Positions 41,401-54,299 of a stretch of 64,000 bases of DNA are shown piece by piece. The stretch's first letter is position 1. Every line of letters starts with the position of its first letter. The notes below the pieces were generated by a model that was not told where the DNA came from, did not search any database, and saw nothing but the letters and a program-made list of their open reading frames with translations. The translations under genes and the position numbers were made by a program. The DNA comes from Tetrahymena thermophila SB210 (taxonomy: Eukaryota > Ciliophora > Oligohymenophorea > Hymenostomatida > Tetrahymenidae). The DNA lies in assembly GCF_000189635.1 (NCBI RefSeq), contig NW_002476434.1, forward strand, positions 1 through 64,000, given 5' to 3'.

Positions 41401-44400
41401 TTAAATATCTAAATTTTATAATTGATATTAAATTCTAATTTTATTTTTAACAAAATTATTTAATAAAATATATTAAAATTTAAAAAAATAGAATAGATAT
41501 GAATAGTTGTTTGAATAATTAATGTGCTTACTAATATTGTAATTATGATGTAAATATAAATCAAGAAAACAATAGTGATCTATCAAATATTTTCTCAACT
41601 AATAGCATATTATAGAGATCTGAATTATTATTAATTTCTAATTATAAATTATCATAACTGAATACTTTACTCTCCTCAGTTAATGTCAACTATAACATTA
41701 ATATTTAACAAGACACTTAGTTTGAGTGGAGAAGTTGGTATGCTTATTTAAATTAGTAATAAAATTAAAATAAAACAATAAACTTATCCATTTAATCGAG
41801 TAATTTCCTCAATTAAAGCTCCTTAACATCTACAAAAGCTGTATTAACCCTAAATGAATCTTTTTATCAACAAAATTTCACATATATCTCTCTAAAAAAT
41901 GTAAATTTAAACCAAAAATAAAAATAACCTACCATAATAATTAGCGCTTAGTACTTTAAAATTGATGATGTCAATATTTGTTTTGATAAGTAAGTATTTA
42001 GCTAAATTTTCAGAAAATTTAACCATTTTTTTAAATATTTAAAAACAGTAAAACAATCAGTAACAGTCTTATCATAGTACCTGAAATATTTTTATAATAA
42101 GCTGAATTGAATATATAAAATCTTTTAGTGTAGAACCAAAGCTTTATAAATGTAACAACGCTAATAAATGTTATCTAAAATGATTACTTAATTGTTTTGA
42201 AAAACTTAGATTTTGAAGGAAATTACTTTGAAAATACAAACTTCCTCTATTCGACTAATTAAATTAATTTAATCATAGAAAATTCAACATTTAAAAATAA
42301 TTTATAATTAAACACAGACAGCTCTATTTATATCTCCTAATACTTTTTTATGGCTTAAAATGTAACATTATTCAATATAACATTTAGTCAAAATGTCATC
42401 TAAGACTTTACTTTATTTGGTAAATTTAAATAATTATATTTTTTAATTTTTCATCATACTTTAATCCATTAAAAACAAACATTTATTTTATTTTTTTTTA
42501 ACTTAATATAAAATTATAGGATTAAATTCTTTAAGCATTTAGACATATTGGAATATTACATAAGTTAATTTAGTGAATAATACTTTTTTAATTAGTGATC
42601 CATAAATACAAGCTCTTATTATTGATTGTTAACCGATTTCTTAGAGCTAAGGAGGAGCAAATTAATAATTTTATCTGATATCTTCTGTATTTTAAAATAC
42701 AAAACTCTATAATTGTGACTATATATAATTCTAATTAAATGAATGTGAATCAATGAATACCTATGATAATATAGCTTCCTAAAATATCATTTAAGTTTAT
42801 TAAATTGCTCTTGATTAGATGTAATAAACATTAATTTCACAAGTTTAAGATATTGATAACTAAATCACTTTTTTATTTTTGATTGGTGCATCACAATTAT
42901 ATATAGATAAGTATAATTGCTTTAATAATTTGGTTGAAAATAATATTTTTGATTAAGCCTGCATTAATGCATAATAATTCGCATAGCTAAACTTTACTTT
43001 ATCTAATAGTAGTTTTGAAAATAAAAACATTTTGAACGGCTATGTCATATAGATATATTCTAACGAAGACTCAGATATACAATAAATTTATTAACAATAA
43101 GTAACTTTAATCAATAATAGTTTTAAAAATATCTTTATAAGTACAGCTAGTTAGCATTAACAGTCTTCTACTATTTATATATATAGCTTTTAATATCTTT
43201 ATTTAAAGCTTTAAAAGTTTATTTTCTCTGAAATTACATTTTAAACTCCTTAAATAGTTATTTAAAAATAAAGTTCTTGCTTGCTAATTTATGCTCCTTT
43301 ATCTAATTTAGAAATTTAAGATTCTTAGTTTCTTAATTTAACAACTTAATCTTAATCTGTAAAAATTTTACTTTTCTATATTTTTGAAATAAATTCATTT
43401 ATATTTAAATAGACTGTAGTTTTTGGAAATTTGAATAAAATTAGCATGAGTAACTGCAACTTTCAAAATAATAACTATCAAAGTTCTAACTTTTAAGGTG
43501 GTTTCATAAACTTTGAGACAGATAATCTGAGTGTTATTTCATCTAATTTTACTAAAGGATAAGCCTCTTTTGGAGCAGTTTTCACTATAAGGCCAAGAAT
43601 TTAATCAGCTAATTACTCGTTTTATTAATGCTAATTTGATTTTTTGATTTCTTAAAATGACGGAGGTGCTATTTATGTAGGTGAAGCTTAAAATTAAACA
43701 TATGTAAGCGTGAATAATTGTATATTTAAAAATATAATTTCAAAAAGAGGTGGAGCCATATTTATATAATAGGTTTATAATATAAATAAATAAGTGGCTT
43801 ATCAGGAATCTTATCCTCAATTAAATTTCTAAAATTGTACTTCTTATAATTTATTTTCTTAGGAAGGAGGACTAATCTTTTCATAAAATTCGAATATAAC
43901 TATTAATTAATTTAGCTCAAGTTTATATAATTTCGCATTACTACTAGATTACAGTAAAATGGTAAGCTATTATATCAGCCAATTTGGTTAGATAAGTTAA
44001 TTTATAGCATTATAGTCAAGTTTTTTAGTAATAACCCAAATGGACATCAATCAAAATCAAATATTATCTAACAAGAGTAGAAATAAAAATCCTTAAATTT
44101 TATTTTTGAGTGGCTAATATAAAAGTAGTATATAAATTCAATAATCGAATTTCTATAACTGTTTTTTGTCTTAAACAAACTTTATAAATATTGGTTAATC
44201 AATGCTGTCTTTAATATAATCTAACCTAACAAATATATAGTAAATAAATATTCATTAATATAAATAATTATATTAAATTAATTTTTATTCATAGAATTAT
44301 CAATCGAGTTAATAGGTAATTACAAACTAATATCTAACAAGATTAAAGCTCTTAGTTTAGTGTTTTAACTCTAACATAATCTACTCTATATCTTGAAAAT

Positions 44401-47400
44401 TCTCTTTTTGCCAACATAAGTTGTTTAAATTAGTTTTGTAATGGAGGAAGTGTGCTTTTGATTAATTCAGGAGGTAAAATTAAAAGTTGTAATTTCACGG
44501 ATAATTAATGCTATGGAAATGGAGGAGCTATTAATATTTTAAATATAAATTAATAATTGGAAATTGTTAATTCATAATTTTATAATAATATTGCTTAATA
44601 TGGCTTAGGAGGGGGTTTAGCATTTATTTCTAATTAAGACTAAAATCAAATTATACTTTAAGGTAATATTTTTAAAAATAACACAGCATAGCAAGGAGGA
44701 GGAATTTATTTTGAATTTTAATTGATATCGAAAAAAAAATAAAAATTAGCTTCAATATTTTAAACCTCGATTCAATTCAATCTAGCTAAAATAGCAGGTG
44801 GAGGAGTTTATTATTAAGGATAGAAACCTTTTTTTGATTCTATCTCAAGCATATCGTCTAATAGTGCAAGTAATATTGATAAAATTAATAATTAAAAAAA
44901 TAAATTCAATTTTATTTTTATTCAGAAAACTCATTTGGGAAAAACATGTTTTCAATTCCAAAATAAATCAAGTTAAGCAGCGAAGTTCATTCTTTTAAAT
45001 ATATAACTTATTATGATTCAGCTGGCAATATAATCTATAGAATTAATCATTAAGTAAGTGGTAAACCTCTTCCTAGTTTAATATTCTAACTTATTGATGA
45101 AGAGGGAAATACAATTGATAGTTCATATGTTACAATAGCTTAAAGTCTGAATTATGATTTAACTTTATCAGTAAAAAAAGCATAAAACTTATCTAGTTCT
45201 CCTTTTGCAATTACTAGCTTTTAGCAAGAATTTGAATTTATAGGCTATTATAATGTAAGCAATTTAGTAGTAACTGGTATTCCTGGAAAATCAGTTTTTT
45301 TGTCTTTAACTATTGATTTATAGAGCTAAAAATAGAATTATCAAGTTTTTTTAGAAATAAATTTACGTCCTTGTATTAGAGGGGAAATTTATATTGTCTA
45401 TGAAGATTTGACATAAAACCCTCCAGAAAAGCTTTATTCATGCAATTAATGCGAATATGGAACGTATTTTTTTTTCATTATAAGATAAACAAAAAATTTA
45501 CATTTTTTATAATTTAAAGGTATTCTTTAGTATATCCAAGTTTAAATAATACTAGCATAGATTGTAAATAATGCAGTGTTCATGCTAATTGCCCAGGAGG
45601 TCATATAATTGATGTTAAAAAGGGTTACTGGAGAATAAATGATCAGACAGACGAGATAATAGAATGTATAAATGCCCCATAAAATTGTCTTGGAGGCTAA
45701 ACTAATTTGATATGTTCACAGGCTCATATAGGACCTCTGTGTGAAAGTTGTGATATAAAAAATAACTATTCTAATACTGGAAACTTTGAATGTGGATCAT
45801 GTGGCAATAAAATTATTAATTCCTTGAAAATTGTAGGCTTGATGCTGTTTTATGTATAAAAATTTTATAATTATAATTATCAATTTTACTCATTCTAATA
45901 TAGACACAATTTATAAAGGTTATTAAAGCTCTATTAAACCTAATTTATTTTTTAAAATACAAGATTATAAGTGCGAAATTAAGTGTTGATGGAGTTATAA
46001 GCAGATTATTTTATATATTAGATAAAAGAGGTGTTAAAAAATAAGATTTACAATAAAATATATATGAAACTTCAGTCTTATTGAAATTAGTTTTGAATTA
46101 TTTCTAGATAATTATGGTGTTGTCAACGTTTTAGATTAATATACCAAACCACATTAATGATACTTTAAATATAATTTCAAATCCAACTATTTTAGTATTC
46201 TTTTCTTTTGAGTGCTTTTTCTATGAGTTATATCAGAAAACTGGTATTAACATGATCTATATTTAAATTATAATTTCAGTAATTCTTCCTATTACCTGCT
46301 TTTTGGTTTTTTTCTTAACAGGTTTTATTAAATACAAAAATAACCCCTCAAAAAAAGTACTCTACATTTATACTTCATTTTTATATTGCTTCTTATACTT
46401 TTAGCCTAGCATTTTCAAGAATGCGATCAGTCTAATAAAATGCCGATAAATAGGTAATTTTGTATATTATTTCTTCAAGTAAAAAAAATATTCTAATTAT
46501 TCTATATAGGATAAATTAAGTACATCTAATTTAACATCCTTTATTAATGCTTAACAAAAGAATATTATTAATGGTCATTAGCTTTAATTTTACCTATAGT
46601 TTTAATATTTAGTATATTTATACCATTTCTTATAGCTTTGGTTATCAAATAATCTCAAAAATCAAAAAGAAAATCAAAAACAAAAAAATATATTTTAATG
46701 ACAAGCGAGTACAGAGACAAATTTTGGTATTGGGAATTCATAAAGATGTATATGAAACTATTTATCATGTGCTGCTTAGTTTTTTATGAGTACAATATTC
46801 CTAATAAAGTAAATTTAAAATATTTTATATTTTATTTAAAAAAATAAAAATTAATTAGATTTTGTTCATATTTTTTATCGTTTGCTTGTATGGAATCTTG
46901 CTTCTCTTTGTATCTCCGTATAAAACTAAGAGCTATGAAAAATTGGATTTATCATAAACTATAATTATGAGTTTTTCTATTTATTTTGGATTTATTGCTT
47001 ATCATAATCAACAAAGCTTATTCTGGTGGCTATTTGCAATTATTTCAATAACAATTATAAATTCATTATACATATTATGGTGTTTTAGATTAATTACTTA
47101 AGCCTATTTAAAGTAATAGCAGTCAAATATAGAAAGAATTATGATTTTTTTCATTAAATTTACATGCTGCAAAAAATATTTCTTCTCGAAAAAGAAAAAA
47201 ATTATTTATTTATAAAAGAGATGGGTAAAATCATTTAGATAAGTTATGAGTGAAAAAAATATAATTAATTTGTGGACTGGAAAATTAAAAGTTGATAGAT
47301 TATAAGCTGCTTCAGTTCTTTTAGGCCAACAATATATTCAAAACTAATAATCTTTAACACCAGTACTAAAAACCAAAGCTCAAAACTCATAAAATATAGA

Positions 47401-47881
47401 GATGTAAAGAGATCCAATAAGTTTAATTTATAGCCAATAAATAATTGAAAGCTCAATTAATTAAAAAGTATAATTTTTATAAATAAAAAAATATTTATTT
47501 AAAATTTATAAATAACAAAAATAGCAAATAGATCAAATAATTAATCAACAGATAAACTCATTTTTAGCCAAAAAAAGCTAACTTTTTAATAGGGTTAAAT
47601 CAAGCTAATATTATGAAAATTAGAGTTTAAATGATACTTTAGAACCTCAAATTTAATTAGAAAACTCTAATTTTAATTATCAATTATAAAATAACTTTTC
47701 ACCTAATAACATTAAGATAGAAGATAAAGCTTAGAGTAGCATTTTTGATGACTAAAAAATTGACGAAGAAACTTAACCTAGTTCTGAAAATCAAAAGTTT
47801 AATTTAAAATAAACTTAATTTAAAACTTTTTAAAACTTAAATGCTAATTAATAGAAATATTAAGCATCAAATGATAATTGA
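38498..47881 (+). CDS. Giant secreted-domain/multipass membrane protein C (tandem family copy 3)
   Basis: It starts at 38498; an in-frame Met four codons in begins the hydrophobic signal (KKSSLLAFFLVLQAIKCFEL). A propeller-like region follows (NRIFVRDIRDGQVVSYQDT). The beta-helix-like ectodomain has Gly-Gly repeats near 43650-44820 (NDGGAIYVGEAQNQTYVSVN, KRGGAIFIQQ, QEGGLIFSQN, GNGGAINILN, GLGGGLAFIS, AGGGVYYQG). The Cys-rich module is at about 45365-45860 (NLRPCIRGEIY, CNQCEYGTY, CPGG, GYWRINDQTDEIIECIN, NCLGG, HIGPLCESCD). Membrane helices span about 45960-47100 (NPTILVFFSFECFFYEL, IIISVILPITCFLVFFLTGF, YFQPSIFKNAISLIKCR, LFAIISITIINSLYILWCF). The tail starts with INLWTGKLKV and is Gln-rich to TGA 47879-47881. 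Together with copies A and B it forms a tandem family. Inference: cell-surface receptor or adhesin. Confidence 0.8.
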
Positions 47882-49928
47882 TTATCTAACTAAAATAGTT
47901 TAAAATAAAATAATTGATTTTATTTATTTTAATTAATTAAAAATAATAACAAAATGAATAAATTTCTTGTTTGAATTTTAAATATACTTTAATAAATTTT
48001 AAATTAAATAATGTAAAATAGTAATTATTTTTATCTTTAATAATTTTAATCAAATCAATTATAGATTTACTTATCTCAATTTATGAAATTTTTTATATAA
48101 AAATTAGTACTTACAATTTTATTTGTAATAAAAAAAAACAAAAATGTACCATTGATTTTAAGTTTTTAAAATACAAAATAGAAAAATATATTTTTTACAT
48201 TATTTTTTATAAATCTCATTCTATATAATTTTATTTTAGATTATTTCATTTTATTTATCTTTTACCAATTATCAGTGATTGCTTAATCTTAGAATTTACT
48301 TTTAACCAAAATTATTACAAAAATTTAAAATAGTGATGGTTAATTAAGAAAAAATTTTTATTTTTATTTTTTAATTGATTTATTTATGCATTTATTTAAA
48401 AAAATTAAAAGCAAGACATTTTTAAACATAAAACAGTTATAAAAAAAATAAAAATTATAAGTTAGAGGGAGATTGGGGGATTACCATGAAGTAGATTGAG
48501 ATTCTTAGTTCTTCATATTTATTTCCATAGGATTAGGTAAATAATATCTTTCTACATTTCTTCAATAGTGATGAAATTCTACCTACACCTGAATCTCCCT
48601 TTTTTTTTAAATCAGTACATCTATGAGTTGTTTCAAATAATTACTTCTATGGTTAGAAAGTAAATAAAAGCTCACTCTTTCAGTATATATAAGAGTTATT
48701 GATTAAAAAATTTTTTTTTAAATGAATTGATATTAATTTTTTATTGATTTAGTATTTTATTATTTTAACTTTTATTTTTTAAATTAATAGCTTCTTTTTT
48801 CAAAATTTTAACAATATTGTCAAAAATTTCAAACTTATAAAGCAAATTATTTCTAAAAGTAAAGCAAAACACAGAAAATATACATTTAATTGAAAATTCA
48901 ATTAAAAACTACATGACTTATTTACCTATTATAAATACAAGATATTTTAAAAATAGTTTTTATATTTTTTCATTTCAAAAACAACCCACACCTTAAATTT
49001 TTATTTTACTGTGAAATATAATAAAACTATTGATAGAACTTACAAAAATCTAATTTAAATATTTTTATTTCATTCAAGATATTTAATATATTTTAGATAT
49101 CTTAAATTTACTTATTTTATTTTGGATAGTTTTGATAATTTTCTCATTCTTATTTTATTGAAAAATTGAAATTCATTAAGAAAAAAAATACATTAAAATT
49201 TGAGTATACAATAAAAAAAATTAAATATTTGCTCTAATATTTTTATTTTATCTATTTGAGTTTTATTTTAATAATATATTTTTTTTATTTTAAGTAATAC
49301 TCTTATTGAATTTTTTTTTTTTTTTAAAGTTAAAAAATAACTATCCAAAATAAAATAAATAAATAAATTTGAGAAATGGTTTTATCTTTTAAAAACGATT
49401 TTAAAATATATCAATTTATTGAAAATAAAACTTTAAATTTCTATTGTATATTCTTGACTATATTTTACTTTAAAAATACAAATTTAGGTGAATGGATTGA
49501 ATTTTTAAAATTTAAAAATTTTAATGCCAATACGTACTTTAAAGTTAAAATTCAATTTTTGGCAGTTTATTAGTTGATAATTTGAAATTTTATTTGTGTA
49601 TGAAAATTAAAAATATGTTCATGCCTAATCTAAGTTTTATTTTCTTAATTGATTTATTTTTATGATAAAGTTAGGTGATTGAAAAATAAATTTTAATTCG
49701 ATATTTACATTTCTTAATTTTTATCTTTTAGGAGTTATGAAAAAAAGATTATTGAATTTCTTAATTTAGTAATTAATATTAGTAATTAACAACTTTATAA
49801 ATCATATACAAAAGCAAAAATTTTATATTTTAAAAAGTATATTAAAAATTTGAGAGTATTTATTATATGTTTATATATTCTTATTTATTATATTATTATT
49901 ATTAGTTTTATTTTTAAATTAAAATAAT
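47882..49928. other. 2-kb convergent intergenic region
   Basis: The AT-rich region lies between the 3' ends of giant gene C and the first SLC35F6-like gene. A less AT-rich patch at 48460-48630 is listed separately. A small open frame at about 49376-49573 has no supporting features and an AT-driven composition. Nothing else was recognised. Confidence 0.5.
48466..48626 (+). other. Small open frame with inverted repeat (uncertain)
   Basis: A 46-codon frame runs from ATG 48486 to TGA 48624-48626 and reads MKQIEILSSSYLFPQDQ at its start and DEILPTPESPFFF further on. It is overlapped by a 9-bp inverted repeat (AGGGAGATT at 48466-48474, AATCTCCCT at 48592-48600). Base composition is less AT-rich than its surroundings. 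It could be a micro-gene, an exon remnant, or a transcribed hairpin. Nothing fixes its function. Confidence 0.25.
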
Positions 49929-51104
49929 TCATACTGCGTTTTCAGATGATGCAAGATTTTTATTTTCAGAGTCTCTCTTCTCAAGTTCTTATTCTTTTGG
50001 TATTGCTTCTAATTCTTATTAACGCTTCAAAATATTTTTCTTTAAGTTAAGATTGAAGCCAAACAAAGGAATGACTATGATTTCATTGTATATTAAGACA
50101 CCAAAAGTTATAACTACATAACCAACAAATTAGCCAACTTTCCACTTATCCCATCCTAATCCAATAGTAATCATCCAGACAAGGAATGGTGAGAGTACTC
50201 CCATTAAACTTCTACTCATGGCACTGGCATACTTAGTTACACAGAGACCAAGTCCATTTAATAGCATGATAATGAAAATTGAGAGAATTATCATAATTAA
50301 AAGAGTAGGTTAGTCATCTCCTTCCATTGTGAAAACAGTTTTAAAGAAGGTAGGGACACTTTCCATCATTCCATCAGGACAATCCATGTTACTAGGGCAT
50401 GGTATGTAGGAGAAGATGTTAAGAGCAATCCAAGTGATGAAAATACCCCAGAATCCTTCATAGCCTACAACCTCAAAAGGATTCAAGTGGTATTAGGAAA
50501 AGAGTTTTTCTTCTAATACTAATTAGCTTGAAGTGAAAACAAAAGAAAATATAATCAAAATGATGCCGAGAATTAATTAGTTGTTATCTTGACTAGAGTC
50601 TGATAAAACGATAGCAGTAACACCAATTACTATAAAACCAGCAACTGTAAGAAAGAGACCAAGGTAATTTTAACGATATAAGACACGCTTTAAGAATAAA
50701 ACAGAGAAAAGAGCTGTTACCATAATACCTGCACCACGGAACATATAGTAAATAGATAATGGCATCATATTCATAGCAAAGAAACTGACGGTTGATGATA
50801 GAAAATCGAAAAGTGTAGGTATAGCATATATGGCTTTGTTTATTTCAAGCTTTAGACCTTTTTCAGCAGCCTACTGAGCTTCTTTTGCGTATTACTCTCT
50901 GTATTTTTTCTTGTATCCAATGAACCATAAAAAGCACAAGGCTTCACCTATAAACATAAGCATAGATTGCATAAAAGGGTGATTAAACTATACTCCATTT
51001 ACGACACTTCTTTATTATTATTTGAAGCACAATCCTGAAGCAATACTGATTAAAAGCAGAGTTAATAGTAGAATATTAACTTAAACAACTGAAAGGTTTG
51101 CCAT
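49929..51104 (-). CDS. SLC35F6-like drug/metabolite transporter (copy 1)
   Basis: An intronless gene encodes 391 aa and ends at TGA 49929-49931. About ten membrane helices are visible. The first is NILLLTLLISIASGLCF. Diagnostic motifs of the SLC35F6 branch of the drug/metabolite transporter superfamily are HPFMQSMLMFIGEALCFLWF, MPLSIYYMFRGAGIMVTALF, FLKRVLYRQNYLGL, NPFEVVGYEGFWGIF and, near the C-terminus, SRSLMGVLSPFLVWMITIGL. Family members sit in lysosomal, mitochondrial or Golgi membranes; the substrate is not settled. The tail is charged and cytosolic. A tandem relative lies immediately upstream at 52154-53398 on the same strand. Codon use is typical of a well-expressed gene, with fewer A/T-only codons than the neighbours. 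Confidence 0.92.
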
Positions 51105-52153
51105 TTATTAAAATAAATTTTTTCTTAGTCAATCAGAGATAAATAAGAAAGGAAAAGTTTTACTTAGCAGAAATTAGTTTTTTTATATTTATTTATTAAT
51201 TAATTATTGTGGAATATTTAGTAGTATAGTTGTAGTCCTATTTAAGGCTGCAAATTATAGTATGATATAATATATAAATACTTAGACAGCATTCTTAAAT
51301 TTAATGAAGAGGTTATAGCAGTATGGTTATATTTAATCAGCGGAAATTAAAAGATTCGAATGATTAAAAAATTGATTAGCGCTTTAATTAGTTTTGATAA
51401 TTTATTTTAGGAGCATAATTATAGTCTAGTTTTTGATTTTCTAGTAAAATCTTACCTAATTAATATCTATTTAATAAGGGATAACAAGCAATTGTTTTTG
51501 TTTCCAAAATAAACCAGGTAGTACATTATTATTAGACCTAATTCGTCATTATTTTCTGTTTTGCATACTCCAAAATAATTAATTTGTTCAACTACTAGTG
51601 AAAAGTAGTTTTTCTTATGTATGCAAAGTATTTTCATTTTCTTCACATAATTTTTAAAATCAATTCTAAATACAAGCCTGATTGAGTTTATTTAGAATAA
51701 TTACACATCCAAATGGTATTTGATAAAATTCCATGCTTATTTATGTTAAAACATTTATGAAAACATAAATTGATTTTCAGTTTCTTACAGAGCTTAAGTA
51801 AAATTGCCCTATTATTAGAACTAAATTAATTTTTAAAATTTGCCAAGCATTAAATAAATAGAATACAAAGATTATTGAGAAATTATATATAAGTATATAT
51901 ATAAAGTATATATTAATAGTATTGCTTAGTTTTATAATTTTTGTAAAAGATTTAATTAAAACTAAAATTTTTCGTGATTTTATATATGTTTTTTTATTTA
52001 TCTAGTTTAGTAGAACCATTAAATTAAATTAAATTAATTAGCTTATCATATATTTTTAAAATTCAAGTATTTATGAATACATTTGGTTTAGTTTACAATC
52101 ATATTTTAGAGCAATTTTTTTTATTCTGTTAAGTAAAATGGATTCATTTAAAT
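51105..52153. other. Intergenic spacer between the two transporter genes
   Basis: One kilobase of AT-rich DNA with an (AT)n-like stretch near 51885-51915. It must contain the promoter of the downstream transporter. I recognise no gene, tRNA or defined regulatory motif. Confidence 0.55.
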
Positions 52154-53398
52154 TCAATAAGCCATTTTCTCAGTTTCTGTATTGAGGTTTTCCGAGCATG
52201 CAGTTACAAATAAGCATTTTCTTGCTGTACTAGGAAGAGGAGATTATTAAGAAGACTATTTTTAATCTGGAATTTTCATTAATATTTTTGCACTTGGAAT
52301 ATTTTTGAAGGAATCTAATCCGCAGAAGGGGATTACTAAAACTTCACAATATATCATTGCTCCCACTGTTAATATAGTATAGCCTGCAAATTAACCGTAA
52401 TTAAAATCGTCCCAACCTATACTTATAGTAAACATCCATACTATGAATGGGGCCACAGCAGTTACTACAGCTCTTGTTAAACAGCCAGAGTATTTTGTCA
52501 CAGTTAAACTAAAACCATTGAGCATCATCATAAATATCATGCTCAAAATTATCATTATTATTAATTTAGGTTAATCTGTCCCATTTAAATTAAAAACACT
52601 TTCAAAAAATTGAGGAACATCTTCCATTTTGCCACTTGGACATTATTATACATTACTAATGCATGGAATGTTTGAAAATAAAGCTAATCCTAGTAGGGAT
52701 ATTATTATACCCCAAAATCCTTCCCATCCAACTACTTCAAGAGGATGCAAGTAATACTTTTTAAAAAGCAATTCTTCAAATACGAGTTAGCAAGTAGTAG
52801 TAAAAAAAGTAACTATAATCAATACAACTCCAACAATAAGATAAGTAGAATCTTAATCTGTGTCAGAAGTTAAAATTGCAGAAATACCTACTGTCAAGAA
52901 TCCTAAGAAATTCAGTAGCAATCCGACAAAATTATGCTTATAAAGTATTTTTTTTAAGAAGAGAACAGAAAAAATAGCTGTAATTATAATATTTCCTCCA
53001 CGTATCATGTAATAAAAGGAAAATGGTAGCATTGACATAGCAACTAAAGTAAGAAAAGTACCAAAAAAATCAATAAAAGCTGGAATTGCAAATATTAACT
53101 TATTTACATTTTCTATTTTACCCATTTTTTCTATTTTACCCATTTTTTCTATTTCATACTTTTTTTAAGCTTCATATGCCCCTCGATGCCTCCATTTATA
53201 AAATAGAAAATTAAAGTAATTTAATGCTTCGCCTATAAACATTATTACTACTTACATGAGGGGATGGTTGTATTAAACTCCATCAACAATGCATCTTTAC
53301 TAGACTTTTAAAGTCAATGATGATGAAATACTGGTTAAAAGTAGTAAAACCAAATATAAGTTCATTAATAAATTGTTAATTTTTAATTTCTTCTTCAT
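52154..53398 (-). CDS. SLC35F6-like drug/metabolite transporter (copy 2)
   Basis: An intronless gene encodes 414 aa, from MKKKLKINNLLMNLYLVLLL to TGA 52154-52156. It is collinear with the neighbouring copy: HPLMQVVIMFIGEALNYF, MLPFSFYYMIRGGNIIITAI, FLKKILYKHNFVGL, HPLEVVGWEGFWGII, TRAVVTAVAPFIVWMFTISI. The two clearly arose by tandem duplication but have diverged widely, so the event is not recent. Differences are a GGN in place of the GAG after the Arg of the central helix, an 18-bp duplicated segment in the loop after the second helix, and a Ser-rich C-terminal tail. Substrate and organelle are unknown. Confidence 0.92.
53109..53144 (-). repeat. 18-bp tandem repeat inside the transporter gene
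   Basis: Two exact 18-bp units, read on the minus strand, encode the near-duplicate MGKIEK-MGKIEN segment in the cytosolic loop between helices 2 and 3. The first transporter copy lacks it. It looks like a local slippage or duplication that kept the frame. Confidence 0.85.
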
Positions 53399-54299
53399 TT
53401 TCAAATTATTATAACCTTTGATAAGTCTAACTCTTTCTTGAATGTAGGTGAAATTTCTTCTAGTTATTAGAAGCTAGAAAAGATAATTAATTTAATTAAA
53501 GATTTTTATTTTAATGATAATTACTTTTCATCAAAAATTTTGATGATTTATCTTCTCTGTTAAAATCTACAGTAGAAAATATCGATTCAACATATCTGGT
53601 AAATAGATGTAGAATAATTGGTATTTTAAATAATTATTTTATATTTAAAACTATTTACTTTTTTAAATGAAATTAGTAACCTCACTAGTTTAATTTATAA
53701 CCAGATCTCCACTATTACCAAAATTTTAATTAAATTAAATACAAAAGATGTTTTAAAAGCAATTAATTTAGCCTGAAATATTGCTTAAACATAATTAATT
53801 TTATTAACAAAATAAGGTAAATTTTAAATAAAAAAATGATTTTTTAAAATTAATTTCGCTATTCAAGTTAAAAGAAAACAAATAAAATATCAGAATTGTA
53901 ATATGTAAAAATTAATCAAATGAAAGGTATATCAAATTTTTAAATGAATGATTAATTTAATATTTTAGTGGAAATATTAGTAAATTCATTTTAATACATA
54001 AATAAATAAAAAAATAATCATATTTACTTTTTTATAACTCAAGAAAACTAAATAATTTTCTTTTTTTTAATGAAAACGATGTTTTAAAAAAATATATTAA
54101 TGTTTTTAGATTTTATTCTTTCTTTTTATTCATATAGAAATATAATATTTTATACAAATAGAAATTAATGGGAGGGTAGTAAATAGACGCTCGTTTAATA
54201 CCGAGATCAAACATTTCAAATTAAATAATTAGGAGAATTGCTTGACAGTACAATAAGTAAAAAATAAAAACTCCCTCTAATTCAATTTTATATAATTAA
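53399..54299. other. Divergent intergenic region
   Basis: About 900 bp lie between the divergent starts of transporter copy 2 (-) and the multi-pass protein gene (+). It contains the palindrome at 53528-53546 (TCATCAAAA-A-TTTTGATGA), 130 bp upstream of the transporter start. No gene was recognised. Confidence 0.5.
53528..53546. promoter_or_regulatory. Perfect 9-bp palindrome upstream of transporter copy 2
   Basis: TCATCAAAA and TTTTGATGA flank a single central A. Palindromes with near-zero spacing are typical of dimer-binding sites. In DNA this AT-rich, chance palindromes are common, but this one includes four G/C pairs. Its position in the divergent promoter region makes a regulatory role possible, not shown. 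Confidence 0.25.

Noticed and set aside
8902..47881. The giant genes as Tetrahymena mating-type (MTA/MTB) genes
   Set aside because: Large ectodomain, Cys-rich region and membrane helices are superficially similar, but gene order (all tandem, not head-to-head) and the beta-helix ectodomain do not match.
49376..49573. 65-codon plus-strand frame
   Set aside because: Only Phe/Asn/Lys/Ile-rich AT-driven sequence with no homology-like motif, in an intergenic region.
52853..53143. 96-codon minus-strand frame as a small membrane protein
   Set aside because: It is the central part of transporter copy 2 between reassigned Gln codons.
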